From NCBI RefSeq assembly GCF_001984155.1, contig NZ_MTQO01000037.1, positions 62,001-126,000 of the forward strand: a stretch of DNA of 64,000 bases, given 5' to 3'. Below are positions 41,899 to 50,371 of the stretch, piece after piece. Position numbers and translations under genes: made by a program. Position 1 is the first letter of the stretch. Every line of letters begins with the position of its first letter. The stretch comes from Actinosynnema sp. ALI-1.44 (lineage in GTDB: Bacteria; Actinomycetota; Actinomycetes; Mycobacteriales; Pseudonocardiaceae). The notes beneath the pieces are model-generated. The model was not told where the DNA came from, searched no databases, and worked only from the letters and a program-made list of their open reading frames with translations.

Positions 41899-43458
41899 CT
41901 ATCTGTAGTACTCGGATGCTGCCAGTGCCAGGAAGAGATCGACCCGGTCCTCCGTGCGCGCGACGTCCCGGCCGGTCAGTTCCGTGACCTTGAGCAGCCG
42001 GTTGCGCAGCGTGTTGACGTGGATGAACAACGCCTCCGCGGTCGCGGCCCACTGTCCGCCGTTGTCCAGGAACGCCCGCACTGTGCGCAGGAGCTCACCG
42101 TCGCGGTGCTCGTCGTGCCTTCTCAGTGGCGCGAGGACGACGTCGGCGAAGTCCCGCACCGTGTCCGCGTCGTGCAGGCCGAGCAGGAGCCGGTGTGTGC
42201 CCAGTTCCGCGAACGTGGCCACGTCGAGTTTGCCGTTGCGGTTCCGCAGTACACGGCAGGCGTCCCGGGAACGCACCAGGGGCTGTTTCAACGCGGCGGA
42301 GTTCTCCGCTGTGCCGCCGATGCCGACCGCTGTGCGGCGGTTGGCGAAGCGGTACTCGATCGCGTCCGCCAGTTGTACCGCCAGCTCTCGCAGGTCCGCG
42401 TCGGTGTGGCGGGACGGCAGCACGGCCACGACGTCACTCGTGCCGCCTGCCACGGCCGCCGGTGTGTTCTTGGCCAGGAAGAACTCCGCCACCGCTTCGG
42501 CCATGCCGGGCAGGGTCGGTTCGTCCTCGCCCGCGAAGGCGAGCGCGTACACCGCGAGCGGGCCGTCGGGGTCCACACCGAACGCGCGGAGCCTGCCGGG
42601 AACCTCCGCGGCACGGTGCTGCCCGGAGAGGATCATGTCGAGCAGTTCGCTGGCGAAGCGCAGTTCTATCGCGTGCACCGCCTGCTGTTTGGCGACCTCC
42701 AGGCTGAGGAACCTGGCCGCCTGGTCCAGCGCGTCCCGTTCGGCACGCGTGAGTTCCCCGGACGGTCGCAGGCACAGCAGGGCCGCGTCCACTTCGCCGA
42801 CCGCGCCGACGAGGAAGACACTGGCCTTGTCGGCGCCGAGGTCGATCTCCAGTGGCGGCGGGTGGCCGTTCAGCCGTTCGGCGACGACACGCAGGTGCTC
42901 CCTGCTCGGCTCGGCCCCCGCGGCGGCGAGCAGGCGGCCGGTGCGGTCGACGACGGCCAGCGGCAGTTCGTGGTCACGGCGAAGGACCTCCAGCACCCCG
43001 AAAGCACCCGCGCCCTGCGTCAACGCGTTCGCGAGCTCGTCACCCCGGCGCACCATGTCCACCAGCGACGACTGGCGAGCCTCGGCGTAGTGCCGGGCCG
43101 CGGCGCGTGTGACGGCGGTGAACGGCACCTTCGCGGAGATCTCCAGCAGCGGCAGGTCCAGCAGCTCGCACATGTCGATCATCACCTTCGGCGTGCGGGG
43201 CGACTGATCCCGCAGTCCGAACACGATTCCGGCGCCACCGGCGCGGGCCACGTTCTCCACGAAGTCCATCGCGTCGGCGTTCGGCAGCCACATCCCGTTG
43301 GTGAGCACCAGTTCGCGTTCACGCAGATACGGCGACGGGTCCGGCAGTTCCGTGTTGTGCACCCACACCACGTTCTCGTCCAGCGCCTGCGGGCTGCCTT
43401 CGACGAGCAGGCGCAGCTCGAGTTCGGGGTCGTCGAGCAGAGCACGAATGGTGAGCAC
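41899..43458 (-). CDS. PucR-family transcriptional regulator
   Basis: A 519-residue protein. It has an N-terminal purine-catabolism-regulator sensing domain (DENVVWVHNTELPDPSPYL, NGMWLPNADAMDFVENVARAGG), a GGDEF-like middle domain (CdaR type), and a C-terminal PucR helix-turn-helix (VRAFLDNGGQWAATAEALFIHVNTLRNRL, shown in parts). GTG 43458 is preferred: upstream codons to 43560 have low third-position GC. It ends 10 bp from the convergent deacetylase gene and is the obvious regulator of the DUF1989 operon. Confidence 0.87.
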   Translation of the reverse strand: MLTIRALLDDPELELRLLVEGSPQALDENVVWVHNTELPDPSPYLRERELVLTNGMWLPNADAMDFVENVARAGGAGIVFGLRDQSPRTPKVMIDMCELLDLPLLEISAKVPFTAVTRAAARHYAEARQSSLVDMVRRGDELANALTQGAGAFGVLEVLRRDHELPLAVVDRTGRLLAAAGAEPSREHLRVVAERLNGHPPPLEIDLGADKASVFLVGAVGEVDAALLCLRPSGELTRAERDALDQAARFLSLEVAKQQAVHAIELRFASELLDMILSGQHRAAEVPGRLRAFGVDPDGPLAVYALAFAGEDEPTLPGMAEAVAEFFLAKNTPAAVAGGTSDVVAVLPSRHTDADLRELAVQLADAIEYRFANRRTAVGIGGTAENSAALKQPLVRSRDACRVLRNRNGKLDVATFAELGTHRLLLGLHDADTVRDFADVVLAPLRRHDEHRDGELLRTVRAFLDNGGQWAATAEALFIHVNTLRNRLLKVTELTGRDVARTEDRVDLFLALAASEYYR

Positions 43459-43553
43459 GCCCTGACCGTATACGGGCGTCACAGACGCCGGGCAACACCC
43501 CGGCGCGGGCTGTTGAACTGCGGGTTTGCCGTTGTCCGACGATGATGAAAATG

Positions 43554-43572
43554 TTCTCATCTTGATCTCATC
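43554..43572 (+). promoter_or_regulatory. Direct repeat TCTCATC with 11-bp period upstream of the two-component operon
   Basis: TTCTCATC at 43554-43561 and ATCTCATC at 43565-43572, 11 bp apart, are followed 33 bp later by the first ATG of the operon. A closely similar pair lies upstream of the DASS transporter (45940-45959). An 11-bp-period direct repeat is the classic operator form for OmpR/PhoB-type regulators, one of which is encoded by this operon. Confidence 0.6.
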
Positions 43573-43604
43573 GAGGGATCACCCCCGGGACGCAAGGTAG
43601 GCGC

Positions 43605-43880
43605 ATGGCGCGGATCAGGAGCATCGTGGCGGTGATCGCCGTCCTGGCGCTGCCGGGTCTCGCCGCGCTCACCGGATTGATGCTCGCGCCGGCCGCGCCG
43701 CCGCCGAACGTGCCCTCCGTCGTGCGGATCGGTGAGTCGAACACGCCTCGTCCGGCGACATCGGCACCACCCACGACCCGGACGACCTCAGCGCCGCCGC
43801 AACTGCCCCCGCCCCCGCCCGTCGACGACAGTGATGACGGTGACGACGGGCCGGACGGAGCCGACGATGACGACGGGTAG
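43605..43880 (+). CDS. Small exported or membrane-anchored protein with proline-rich and aspartate-rich tail
   Basis: A 91-residue protein with one hydrophobic N-terminal segment (IVAVIAVLALPGLAALTGLML). A Pro/Thr-rich linker follows, and an Asp/Gly-rich end with ten or more Asp. It overlaps the sensor kinase start by 14 bp and is cotranscribed with it. The acidic tail might bind divalent cations outside the cell; this is inference. No family is recognised. Confidence 0.6.
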   Translation: MARIRSIVAVIAVLALPGLAALTGLMLAPAAPPPNVPSVVRIGESNTPRPATSAPPTTRTTSAPPQLPPPPPVDDSDDGDDGPDGADDDDG

Positions 43881-45276
43881 CAGGCTGCCCGCCCGCGTGC
43901 GGATCATGGGCTGGCTCGTGCTGCTGATGCTGTCGGTGCTGACCACCGTTGTCCTCGTGGTGCGCGAATACCAGCTCCAGGAGATCGACGACCGGGTCAA
44001 CCGGTCGCTGGAGCAGGACGCCGAGGAGTTCCGGATCTTCGCGGCCACCGGCGTGAACCCGGTGAACGGCCGGGTCTACGACCACCGGCACGAACTGCTC
44101 GAAGCCCACCTGCGCGGCCAGTACACCGACACGGCCGAAGTGCTGATCGGTGTGCGTGTGCGCGACGGTGTGCTCACCAAGCAGGCGCAGGGGCAGCCGT
44201 CGTCGACCGCGGTCCCGATCGGCAACGACCTGTTGTGGTCCATCGTCCGCGACACAGCCGTCGTCGGCACGTCGGCGACGCCCGGTGGCACCATGCGATG
44301 GGTGAAAGTCGGTGTGCTGGCACCCGGCGAACCGCCCGATGCCCAACCCAGCGCGTGGCTGGTCGCCGGGTACTTCATGGACCAGATCCGGGCAGGCGTC
44401 ACGTCGACACTGCGCACGCTGATCGTGGTGAGCGCGATCGGTCTCGTCCTCACCGCGGGGGTGGCGTGGCTGGTCGCGGGCTGGATCCTCGCGCCCGTGC
44501 GGACAGTGCGCGCGGCCGCCGCCGACCTGACCGAGCACGACCTGACCAAACGCATCCCCGTGCAGGGGCGTGACGACATCGCCGCGCTCGCCGAACAGTT
44601 CAACGCCATGCTCGACCGGCTGGAACACGCCTTCACCACCCGGCAGCGGTTCCTCGACGACGCCGGCCACGAACTGCGCACCCCCATCACCATCGTCCGC
44701 GGCCACCTCGAGCTGATGGGCGACGACCCGGCGGAACGCGCCGAGGTGGTCAGGCTGTGCACGGACGAGCTCGACCGGATGGCCCGGATGGTGGACGACC
44801 TGCTGTTGCTGGCCAAGACCGAGCAGGCGGACTTCGTCCGGTTCGCTCCGGCGTCCGTGCCGGAACTGACCAGCGACATCGACGCCAAGGTGCGGGCCAT
44901 GGCCGACCGGCGCTGGGTGCTGGAGTCGATCGGCGAGGGCGAGGCGGTCCTGGACGAGCACCGGGTCACCCAGGCCATGGTGCAACTGGCCCAGAACGCC
45001 GTGCAGCACACGCGACCCGGCGACGAGATCCGCATCGGCTCGGCGATGACCGGCACCCGGCTGGACTTCTGGGTGGCCGACACCGGCCACGGCGTCGACG
45101 AAACCGAGATCGACCGGATCTTCGACCGGTTCGCCCGTGGTGCCGACAGCACGCGGGACGGTGCCGGACTGGGCCTTGCCATCGTCAAGGCCATCGTCGA
45201 CGCACACCACGGCACGGTCACCGTACGACCGACGCCGGGCGGTGGCGCGACTTTCCGATTGGAGCTGCCGAGATGA
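43867..45276 (+). CDS. Sensor histidine kinase
   Basis: A 469-residue kinase with two membrane helices (MGWLVLLMLSVLTTVVLVV and TLIVVSAIGLVLTAGVAWLVAG) around an extracellular sensor domain of about 150 residues. A HAMP linker follows (WILAPVRTVRAAAADL), then the phosphoacceptor His in DDAGHELRTPI. The ATPase domain has N-box QLAQNAVQHT, DTGHGV and GAGLGLAIVKAI. ATG 43867 lies inside the preceding gene; the stop overlaps the response regulator start (ATGA). The signal may relate to substrates of the DASS transporter downstream. Confidence 0.92.
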   Translation: MTTGSRLPARVRIMGWLVLLMLSVLTTVVLVVREYQLQEIDDRVNRSLEQDAEEFRIFAATGVNPVNGRVYDHRHELLEAHLRGQYTDTAEVLIGVRVRDGVLTKQAQGQPSSTAVPIGNDLLWSIVRDTAVVGTSATPGGTMRWVKVGVLAPGEPPDAQPSAWLVAGYFMDQIRAGVTSTLRTLIVVSAIGLVLTAGVAWLVAGWILAPVRTVRAAAADLTEHDLTKRIPVQGRDDIAALAEQFNAMLDRLEHAFTTRQRFLDDAGHELRTPITIVRGHLELMGDDPAERAEVVRLCTDELDRMARMVDDLLLLAKTEQADFVRFAPASVPELTSDIDAKVRAMADRRWVLESIGEGEAVLDEHRVTQAMVQLAQNAVQHTRPGDEIRIGSAMTGTRLDFWVADTGHGVDETEIDRIFDRFARGADSTRDGAGLGLAIVKAIVDAHHGTVTVRPTPGGGATFRLELPR

Positions 45277-45932
45277 GCCGGATCCTGATCGCCGAGGACG
45301 AGCAGCGGATCGCCTCGTTCGTCGACAAAGGACTGCGGGCCAACGGTTACAGCACGGTGATCGTCGCCGACGGGGACGCCGCGCTCGCCACCGCGATCAC
45401 CGGCGACTTCGACCTGGTCGTGCTCGACCTCGGCCTGCCGAGGCGGGACGGCTTCGACGTGCTGCGGGGAATGCGCAAGGCGAACGTGCTGACCCCCGTG
45501 ATCATCCTGACCGCCCGGGATTCGTTGCGCGACACCGTCGCCGGTCTGGAAGGCGGTGCGGACGACTACATGACCAAGCCGTTCCGGTTCGAGGAACTCC
45601 TGGCCAGAGTGCGACTCCGGCTGCGCACAGGGGACCGCACGCCGGAGCTGACCGTGCTCAACCACGGCGACCTTTCCCTGGATCTGCGCACAAGGCGCGT
45701 GACCACCAAACAGTCCACAGAGGACCTCACGGCGCGCGAGTTCGCGTTGCTGGAGCTGTTCCTGCGGCACCCGGGCCAGGTGCTGACCCGGGAACAGATC
45801 CTATCGCACGTCTGGGGATACGACTTCGACCCCGGATCCAACGTCGTCGACGTGTACGTGCGGACGTTGCGCCGCAAGATCGGTGCGGAGCACATCGAGA
45901 CCGTCCGGGGAATGGGTTACCGGCTGTCCTGA
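45273..45932 (+). CDS. OmpR-family response regulator
   Basis: A 219-residue regulator. The receiver has acidic residues EDE (8-10), phosphoacceptor Asp52 in VLDLGLPRRDG, a Thr in ILTARD and Lys in MTKPF. The C-terminal winged helix has LTAREFALLELFLRHPGQVLTREQIL (in parts) and VDVYVRTLRRKIG. It is coupled to the kinase gene by an ATGA overlap. The predicted targets are the TCTCATC repeats upstream of its own operon and of the DASS transporter. Confidence 0.93.
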   Translation: MSRILIAEDEQRIASFVDKGLRANGYSTVIVADGDAALATAITGDFDLVVLDLGLPRRDGFDVLRGMRKANVLTPVIILTARDSLRDTVAGLEGGADDYMTKPFRFEELLARVRLRLRTGDRTPELTVLNHGDLSLDLRTRRVTTKQSTEDLTAREFALLELFLRHPGQVLTREQILSHVWGYDFDPGSNVVDVYVRTLRRKIGAEHIETVRGMGYRLS

Positions 45933-45939
45933 TGAAGAT

Positions 45940-45959
45940 CCTCTCATCCGCCTGTCATC
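45940..45959 (+). promoter_or_regulatory. Direct repeat upstream of the DASS transporter, matching the two-component operon repeat
   Basis: CCTCTCATC (45940-45948) and CCTGTCATC (45951-45959) have the same 11-bp period and core as the pair at 43554-43572. They begin 8 bp after the response regulator stop and end 33 bp before the transporter ATG. Confidence 0.6.
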
Positions 45960-45992
45960 TGGGCTTCAGCGCCGCTGTGCACAGTGGACTGC

Positions 45993-47294
45993 ATGACAGG
46001 CACGGCAGTCCTCACGCTGGTGATCTTCGGCGTCACCGTTGCCGCGTGGATGGTCGGCAGGCTTGACGACACGTTCGTCGGCCTGGTGGCAGCGCTCACG
46101 TTGGTGCTCGCCGGGGTCATCCACCGTGACGACCTGTTCGGGGCGCTGGGCGGCGACACGATCTGGTTGCTGATCGCCGCGTTCGTGATCGCACAGGGGC
46201 TTGCGGCGACAGGACTACCCGAGCGGGTCGGGGCCGCGCTGATCGCGCGGGCGAGATCGGTCCGTCAACTCGCGCACCTGGTCACGGCGGGTCTTGTGCT
46301 GACCGCTCTCGCGGTTCCGGCGACGTCAGGACGCGCGGCGTTGGCGTTGCCCGTGTTCATGGCACTGGCCGAGGCGTTGAAGGAGCGGCCCGCGGTGGTC
46401 AGGGCGCTGGCGCTGCTGATGCCGTCGGTGATCCTGCTGTCGGCCATCGCCACCCTGATCGGCGCGGGCGCCCACCTGATCACCAGCCAACTGCTCACCG
46501 GCCTGACCGGTACGGGGATCGGGTTCGGCCAGTGGCTGCTGCTCGGCCTGCCGTTCGCGGTCATCAGCTCGCACCTGGGTGCCGAACTCGTCGTCCTGCT
46601 GATGACCAGGCGGGAGCACCGCCGCGCGGCGCTGCCGCCCGTGCACCTGAACAAGCAGCCGTTCACCGGTGCGCAGAAGCGGGTCACGGTCGTGCTCACG
46701 GTGGTGATCGCGTTGTGGTGCACCGGTCTCCTGAATCCCGCACTGGTCGCCCTCGTCGGCGCGGTCGTGATCACCTCGCCGAAGGTCGGCACGATCGGGA
46801 TGAGCGCCGCCCTGGCGAAGGTCCCGTGGTCGCTGCTGCTGTTCATGGCGAGCACGGCCGTGATCGGCACCGCACTGTCCCACTCGGGCGCCGCGCAGTG
46901 GCTCGGACACGCCGCTTTCGGCGGCGCGGCGGGCAACGCGATGCTGCTGCTGATCACGGTCGTGGTCGTGAGCGCCGCCGCGCACCTGGTGCTGCAGTCG
47001 CGGTCGGCCCGGTCCGCCGTCCTCGTCCCGCTGGTCGTCCCGGTGGCCGTGGCGACCGGTCTCAACCCGGCGGCGCTGGCGTTCGCGTCCACCGCGGCGG
47101 CCGGGTTCTGCCACACCCTGCCGTCCTCGGCGAAACCGGTCGCGATGTTCGCGACCGCCGAGGACGTCCCCACATACCGCAAACGCGACCTGGTCAGGCT
47201 TTCGCTGGTGCTCGGACCGTTGATCGCCGCACTGGTCGTCGCGTTCGCGGTGTTCGTCTGGCCGGTGTTCGGCCTTCCGATGGAGGTGTCATGA
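45993..47294 (+). CDS. DASS/SLC13-type anion transporter
   Basis: A 433-residue membrane protein with about eleven helices. Family features include GLVAALTLVLAGVIHRDDLFGALGGD-type N-terminal segment (in parts), IWLLIAAFVIAQGLAATGL, and paired hairpins with SNT-like turns (PATSGRAALALPV, LPSSAKPVAMFAT). Members carry di- and tricarboxylates, sulfate or similar anions with Na+. ATG 45993 is preferred; GTG 45984 is possible. It is coupled to the glycerate kinase gene (ATGA), suggesting uptake of a C3-C4 hydroxy acid. Confidence 0.85.
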   Translation: MTGTAVLTLVIFGVTVAAWMVGRLDDTFVGLVAALTLVLAGVIHRDDLFGALGGDTIWLLIAAFVIAQGLAATGLPERVGAALIARARSVRQLAHLVTAGLVLTALAVPATSGRAALALPVFMALAEALKERPAVVRALALLMPSVILLSAIATLIGAGAHLITSQLLTGLTGTGIGFGQWLLLGLPFAVISSHLGAELVVLLMTRREHRRAALPPVHLNKQPFTGAQKRVTVVLTVVIALWCTGLLNPALVALVGAVVITSPKVGTIGMSAALAKVPWSLLLFMASTAVIGTALSHSGAAQWLGHAAFGGAAGNAMLLLITVVVVSAAAHLVLQSRSARSAVLVPLVVPVAVATGLNPAALAFASTAAAGFCHTLPSSAKPVAMFATAEDVPTYRKRDLVRLSLVLGPLIAALVVAFAVFVWPVFGLPMEVS

Positions 47295-48442
47295 GGTTCA
47301 CCGTCGCTCCCAGCGGTTTCAAGGAATCACTGGACGCACCCGCGGTCGCGGCGGCGATCGCCCGTGGCATCCGGCGTGTCGTGCCCGGCGCCGTGGTCGA
47401 CGAGGTCCCGCTCGTCGACGGGGGCGAGGGCTCGGCCAAGGGACTCGCCGCCGCACGCGGTGGACAGGTCGTGCCGGTGACAGTGACCGGGCCGGTCGGG
47501 ACGCCCGTGGAGTCACACATCGCACTCCTCGGCGAACACACGGCCGCGCTCGACATGGCCGCCGCGGCAGGACTCCGTCTGGTGCCCGGAACACACCGCG
47601 ACCCAGGGCTGACCACGACGTATGGCGTCGGCGAGCTCATCACGGCCGCGCTGGACCACGGCGCGCGCACGATCCTGATCGGCTGTGGCGACTCCGGCAC
47701 CTGCGACGGGGGAGCGGGTGCGCTGGAGGCGCTCGGTGCCCGGATCTTGGACGCCGACGCCCAGCCCATCGGCAGGCGCGGCGGATACGCGCTGCGCTCG
47801 GCGGCCAAACTGGACACCTCCGCGATGGACCCCCGGCTCGCTCGCACCGAGATCGTCGCCGCCGTGAACCCGCACAACCTGCTGACGAGCGTCGCTGCCG
47901 TGTTCGGGCCGCAGAAGGGCGCAACGCCGCCACAGGTCGACGCCCTGTCGGACGGAATGGACCGCTGGGCAGGCGTCCTCGCCGGGCACTGCGGTCTGGA
48001 CCTGCGCACACTGCCCGGCAGCGGGGCGTCGGGAGGGCTGGGCGCCGGGCTGGCCGGAGCGCTCGGCGCCGCGCTGACACCCCGGTTCGACGTACTGCTC
48101 GACCACACCGGACTGGACGCGCGACTGGCCGAAGCGGACCTGGTGATCACCGCGGAAGGCGCCATCGACCACCAGACACCCCACGGCAAGATCCCCGCCG
48201 AAGTGGCCGTCCGCGCCAAACGACACGGCAAACCGGTGATCGCGCTGGCCGGGACGATCGGCGACGGCGCCCGGCACACCTATGACATCGGCATCGACGC
48301 CTACGCCGGGATCCTGCCCGCCCCGGTGGCCCTCGCGGAGGCCATCGACCACGCGGCCGAACTGCTCACCGACGCGACCGAGCGAACCCTCCGCCTGATC
48401 CTCCTCGGCGCGGCTATGCGCCCCGCCCCATGTCGTGAGTGA
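47291..48442 (+). CDS. Glycerate kinase (GarK/GlxK family)
   Basis: A 383-residue glycerate 2-kinase. The family N-terminus VAPSGFKESLDAPAVAAAIARG is shared with GarK (here in pieces), and the motifs VPLVDGGEGSAKGL, GCGDSGTCDGGAGAL, GSGASGGLGAGL and ITAEGAIDHQTPHGKIP are all present. It phosphorylates D-glycerate, feeding glycolysis. With the DASS transporter and its two-component system it suggests sensing, import and use of glycerate or a precursor such as tartronate or glucarate products. Confidence 0.92.
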   Translation: MRFTVAPSGFKESLDAPAVAAAIARGIRRVVPGAVVDEVPLVDGGEGSAKGLAAARGGQVVPVTVTGPVGTPVESHIALLGEHTAALDMAAAAGLRLVPGTHRDPGLTTTYGVGELITAALDHGARTILIGCGDSGTCDGGAGALEALGARILDADAQPIGRRGGYALRSAAKLDTSAMDPRLARTEIVAAVNPHNLLTSVAAVFGPQKGATPPQVDALSDGMDRWAGVLAGHCGLDLRTLPGSGASGGLGAGLAGALGAALTPRFDVLLDHTGLDARLAEADLVITAEGAIDHQTPHGKIPAEVAVRAKRHGKPVIALAGTIGDGARHTYDIGIDAYAGILPAPVALAEAIDHAAELLTDATERTLRLILLGAAMRPAPCRE

Positions 48443-48609
48443 TGGGCAGGGCCAGAACCCCGATAACCGCTCACGACACCTGGGGGTGTCCGGATGGTGG
48501 ACACCGGGTCGCGTCGGGCTGGGAATTTCGGTGGGTTGGGAACCAGTCGGCCTTCGCGTCCGACTTGTACACCGGAATCAGTCTGGCGAGCGCGGGAGGC
48601 TCCGGCGGG

Positions 48610-49338
48610 ATGCGGTGGTACGAGAACGACGATCTGTGGTCGGGCTTTGCCGAGGCGATGTTCCCGCCGCGCCGGGGTGCGGAAGCGGCCGAACTGGTCG
48701 ACACCTCGCCGCTGCTGCGGTTCCAGCCCGGTGCGCGGGTGCTTGACCTGTGCTGCGGGCCTGGGTTGTGGTTGGCTCCGCTGGCCCGTCGCGGGTATCG
48801 GGTCACCGGTGTCGACCTGAGCCAGGCGATGCTCGCGCAGGCCAAGGCCGCGTGCCCGGACGCGGACCTGGTCTGCGAGGACATGCTGGAGTTCCGCCGA
48901 CCCGGGCAGTTCGACGTGGCGCTCAACGTGTTCACCAGCTTCGGCTATCTCGCCGACGCGGGGGACAACCTGCAGGTGCTGCGCAACGCGTACACGTCGC
49001 TGGCACCAGGGGGTCAGCTGATCGTCGACGTGATGGGCAAGGAGGTGCTCGCCGGGTGGATCGGCAGGCCCAAGACCGTCGACGTCGACGGCGGCTACGT
49101 CGTGATGCGCGACACCGTCCTCGATGACTGGACGCGGTTGCGCACCGACTGGACACTGGTGCGTGGCGACACCGCACGGCACGCCGTGATCGAGTGTTTC
49201 CTGTACAGCGCGGCCGAGTTGAGGGAGTTGTTCCGGCAGGCGGGATTCCAGGACGTCGAGTGCTTCGGTGACTTCGACGGCGGCTCGTACGACAACCACT
49301 CGAAGCGGTTGATCGTTCGTGGCTACCGGCGTGGCTGA
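48610..49338 (+). CDS. Class I SAM-dependent methyltransferase
   Basis: A 242-residue Rossmann methyltransferase with SAM-binding motif I VLDLCCGPGLWLAPLA, the acidic residue in VTGVDLS, and motif LNVFTSFGYLAD. A longer frame exists upstream to 48439, but ATG 48610 (MRWYENDDLWSG) begins at the usual domain start with GGAGG-like sequence before it. Its stop lies 20 bp inside the next gene, so it is first in the transporter operon. The methyl acceptor is unknown; it may decorate the proposed metallophore. Confidence 0.82.
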   Translation: MRWYENDDLWSGFAEAMFPPRRGAEAAELVDTSPLLRFQPGARVLDLCCGPGLWLAPLARRGYRVTGVDLSQAMLAQAKAACPDADLVCEDMLEFRRPGQFDVALNVFTSFGYLADAGDNLQVLRNAYTSLAPGGQLIVDVMGKEVLAGWIGRPKTVDVDGGYVVMRDTVLDDWTRLRTDWTLVRGDTARHAVIECFLYSAAELRELFRQAGFQDVECFGDFDGGSYDNHSKRLIVRGYRRG

Positions 49339-50371
49339 GCGGGTCCGGCTGGTCCCGGTCCTGCTGACGCTGTCCGTGGCGCTCGTGGTGTCCGTCGCCG
49401 CGGGCATCGCGCTCGGTTCGTCCGTCATCCCCATCGGCGACGTGCTGCGCTACCTCGGTGCCGCGTTGACCGGCGGCACGATCACCTCGGACGAGCTGTC
49501 CGGCTACACCATCGTGTGGGAGGTCCGGACCCCTCGGGTGCTGCTCGCGGTTCTGGTCGGAGCCGGTCTGAGCGTGGTCGGCGTGGTGATCCAGGCGTTG
49601 GTGCGCAACGCTTTGGCTGACCCGTTCGTGCTGGGTATCTCGTCGGGGGCGTCCGTCGGCGCGACCGCGGTCGTGGTGTTCGGCGTGTTCGCCAGCCTGG
49701 GCGTGTACGCGTTGTCCGCGGCGGCTTTCCTGGGTGCCCTGGGTGCTTCTGTACTGGTCTACATCGCGGCCATGAGCAAGGCCGGGCTGACGCCGCTGCG
49801 GCTCGTGTTGACCGGAATCGCCCTGGCGTACGGCTTTCAAGCCGTCATGAGCGTGCTTGTGTTCCTCGCGCCGGACGGCCAGGCGGCGCGCACCGTGCTG
49901 TTCTGGCTGATGGGCAGCCTCGGCGGGGCGAACTGGGGATCGCTGCCGATCGCGGCGGTCGCCGTGCTGCTCGCGATGGTCGTGCTGCTGCGCAACAGCA
50001 GGCCGTTGGACGTTCTCGCGATGGGCGACGAGACCGCGGCGAGCCTCGGCGTCGACGCGGTCCGGCTGCGGCGGTGGCTGTTCGTGCTCACCGCGGCGGT
50101 GACCGGGCTGCTGGTCGCGGTCAGCGGGGCGGTCGGGTTCGTCGGCCTCGTCATGCCCCACCTGGTGCGGATCGTGGTCGGGTCGGGGCATCGGCGGGTG
50201 CTGGCGGTCGCGCCGCTCGCCGGTGCGGTGTTCATGGTCTGGACCGACCTGGTGGCACGGACCCTCGTCGCGCCGGAGGAACTGCCGCTCGGCGTGATCA
50301 CGGCGGTGATCGGGGTCCCGGTGTTCATCACGTTGATGCGCCGCCGCGGCTACCTCTTCGGAGGTCGTTGA
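49319..50371 (+). CDS. Iron-siderophore/cobalamin-type ABC transporter permease (FecCD family)
   Basis: A 350-residue permease of the BtuC/FecCD fold with about ten helices. Conserved segments include RTPRVLLAVLVGAGLSVVG, VQALVRNALADPFVLGISSG-type (in parts), and GAVGFVGLVMPHLVRIVVG, which contacts the ATPase. The GTG start overlaps the methyltransferase stop. FecCD proteins carry ferric chelates, haem or corrinoids. Confidence 0.9.
   Translation: MATGVAERVRLVPVLLTLSVALVVSVAAGIALGSSVIPIGDVLRYLGAALTGGTITSDELSGYTIVWEVRTPRVLLAVLVGAGLSVVGVVIQALVRNALADPFVLGISSGASVGATAVVVFGVFASLGVYALSAAAFLGALGASVLVYIAAMSKAGLTPLRLVLTGIALAYGFQAVMSVLVFLAPDGQAARTVLFWLMGSLGGANWGSLPIAAVAVLLAMVVLLRNSRPLDVLAMGDETAASLGVDAVRLRRWLFVLTAAVTGLLVAVSGAVGFVGLVMPHLVRIVVGSGHRRVLAVAPLAGAVFMVWTDLVARTLVAPEELPLGVITAVIGVPVFITLMRRRGYLFGGR

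Noticed and set aside
43459-43560. Longer N-terminus for the PucR protein from ATG 43560
   Set aside because: The extra codons have poor third-position GC and no similarity to the start of the PucR domain; GTG 43458 fits better.
48443-48609. Possible cobalamin riboswitch or iron box upstream of the Fec operon
   Set aside because: Short inverted repeats (for example GGTGTCC/GGACACC at 48485-48505) are present, but no B12-box-like core and no IdeR/DmdR or Zur-type palindrome could be recognised.
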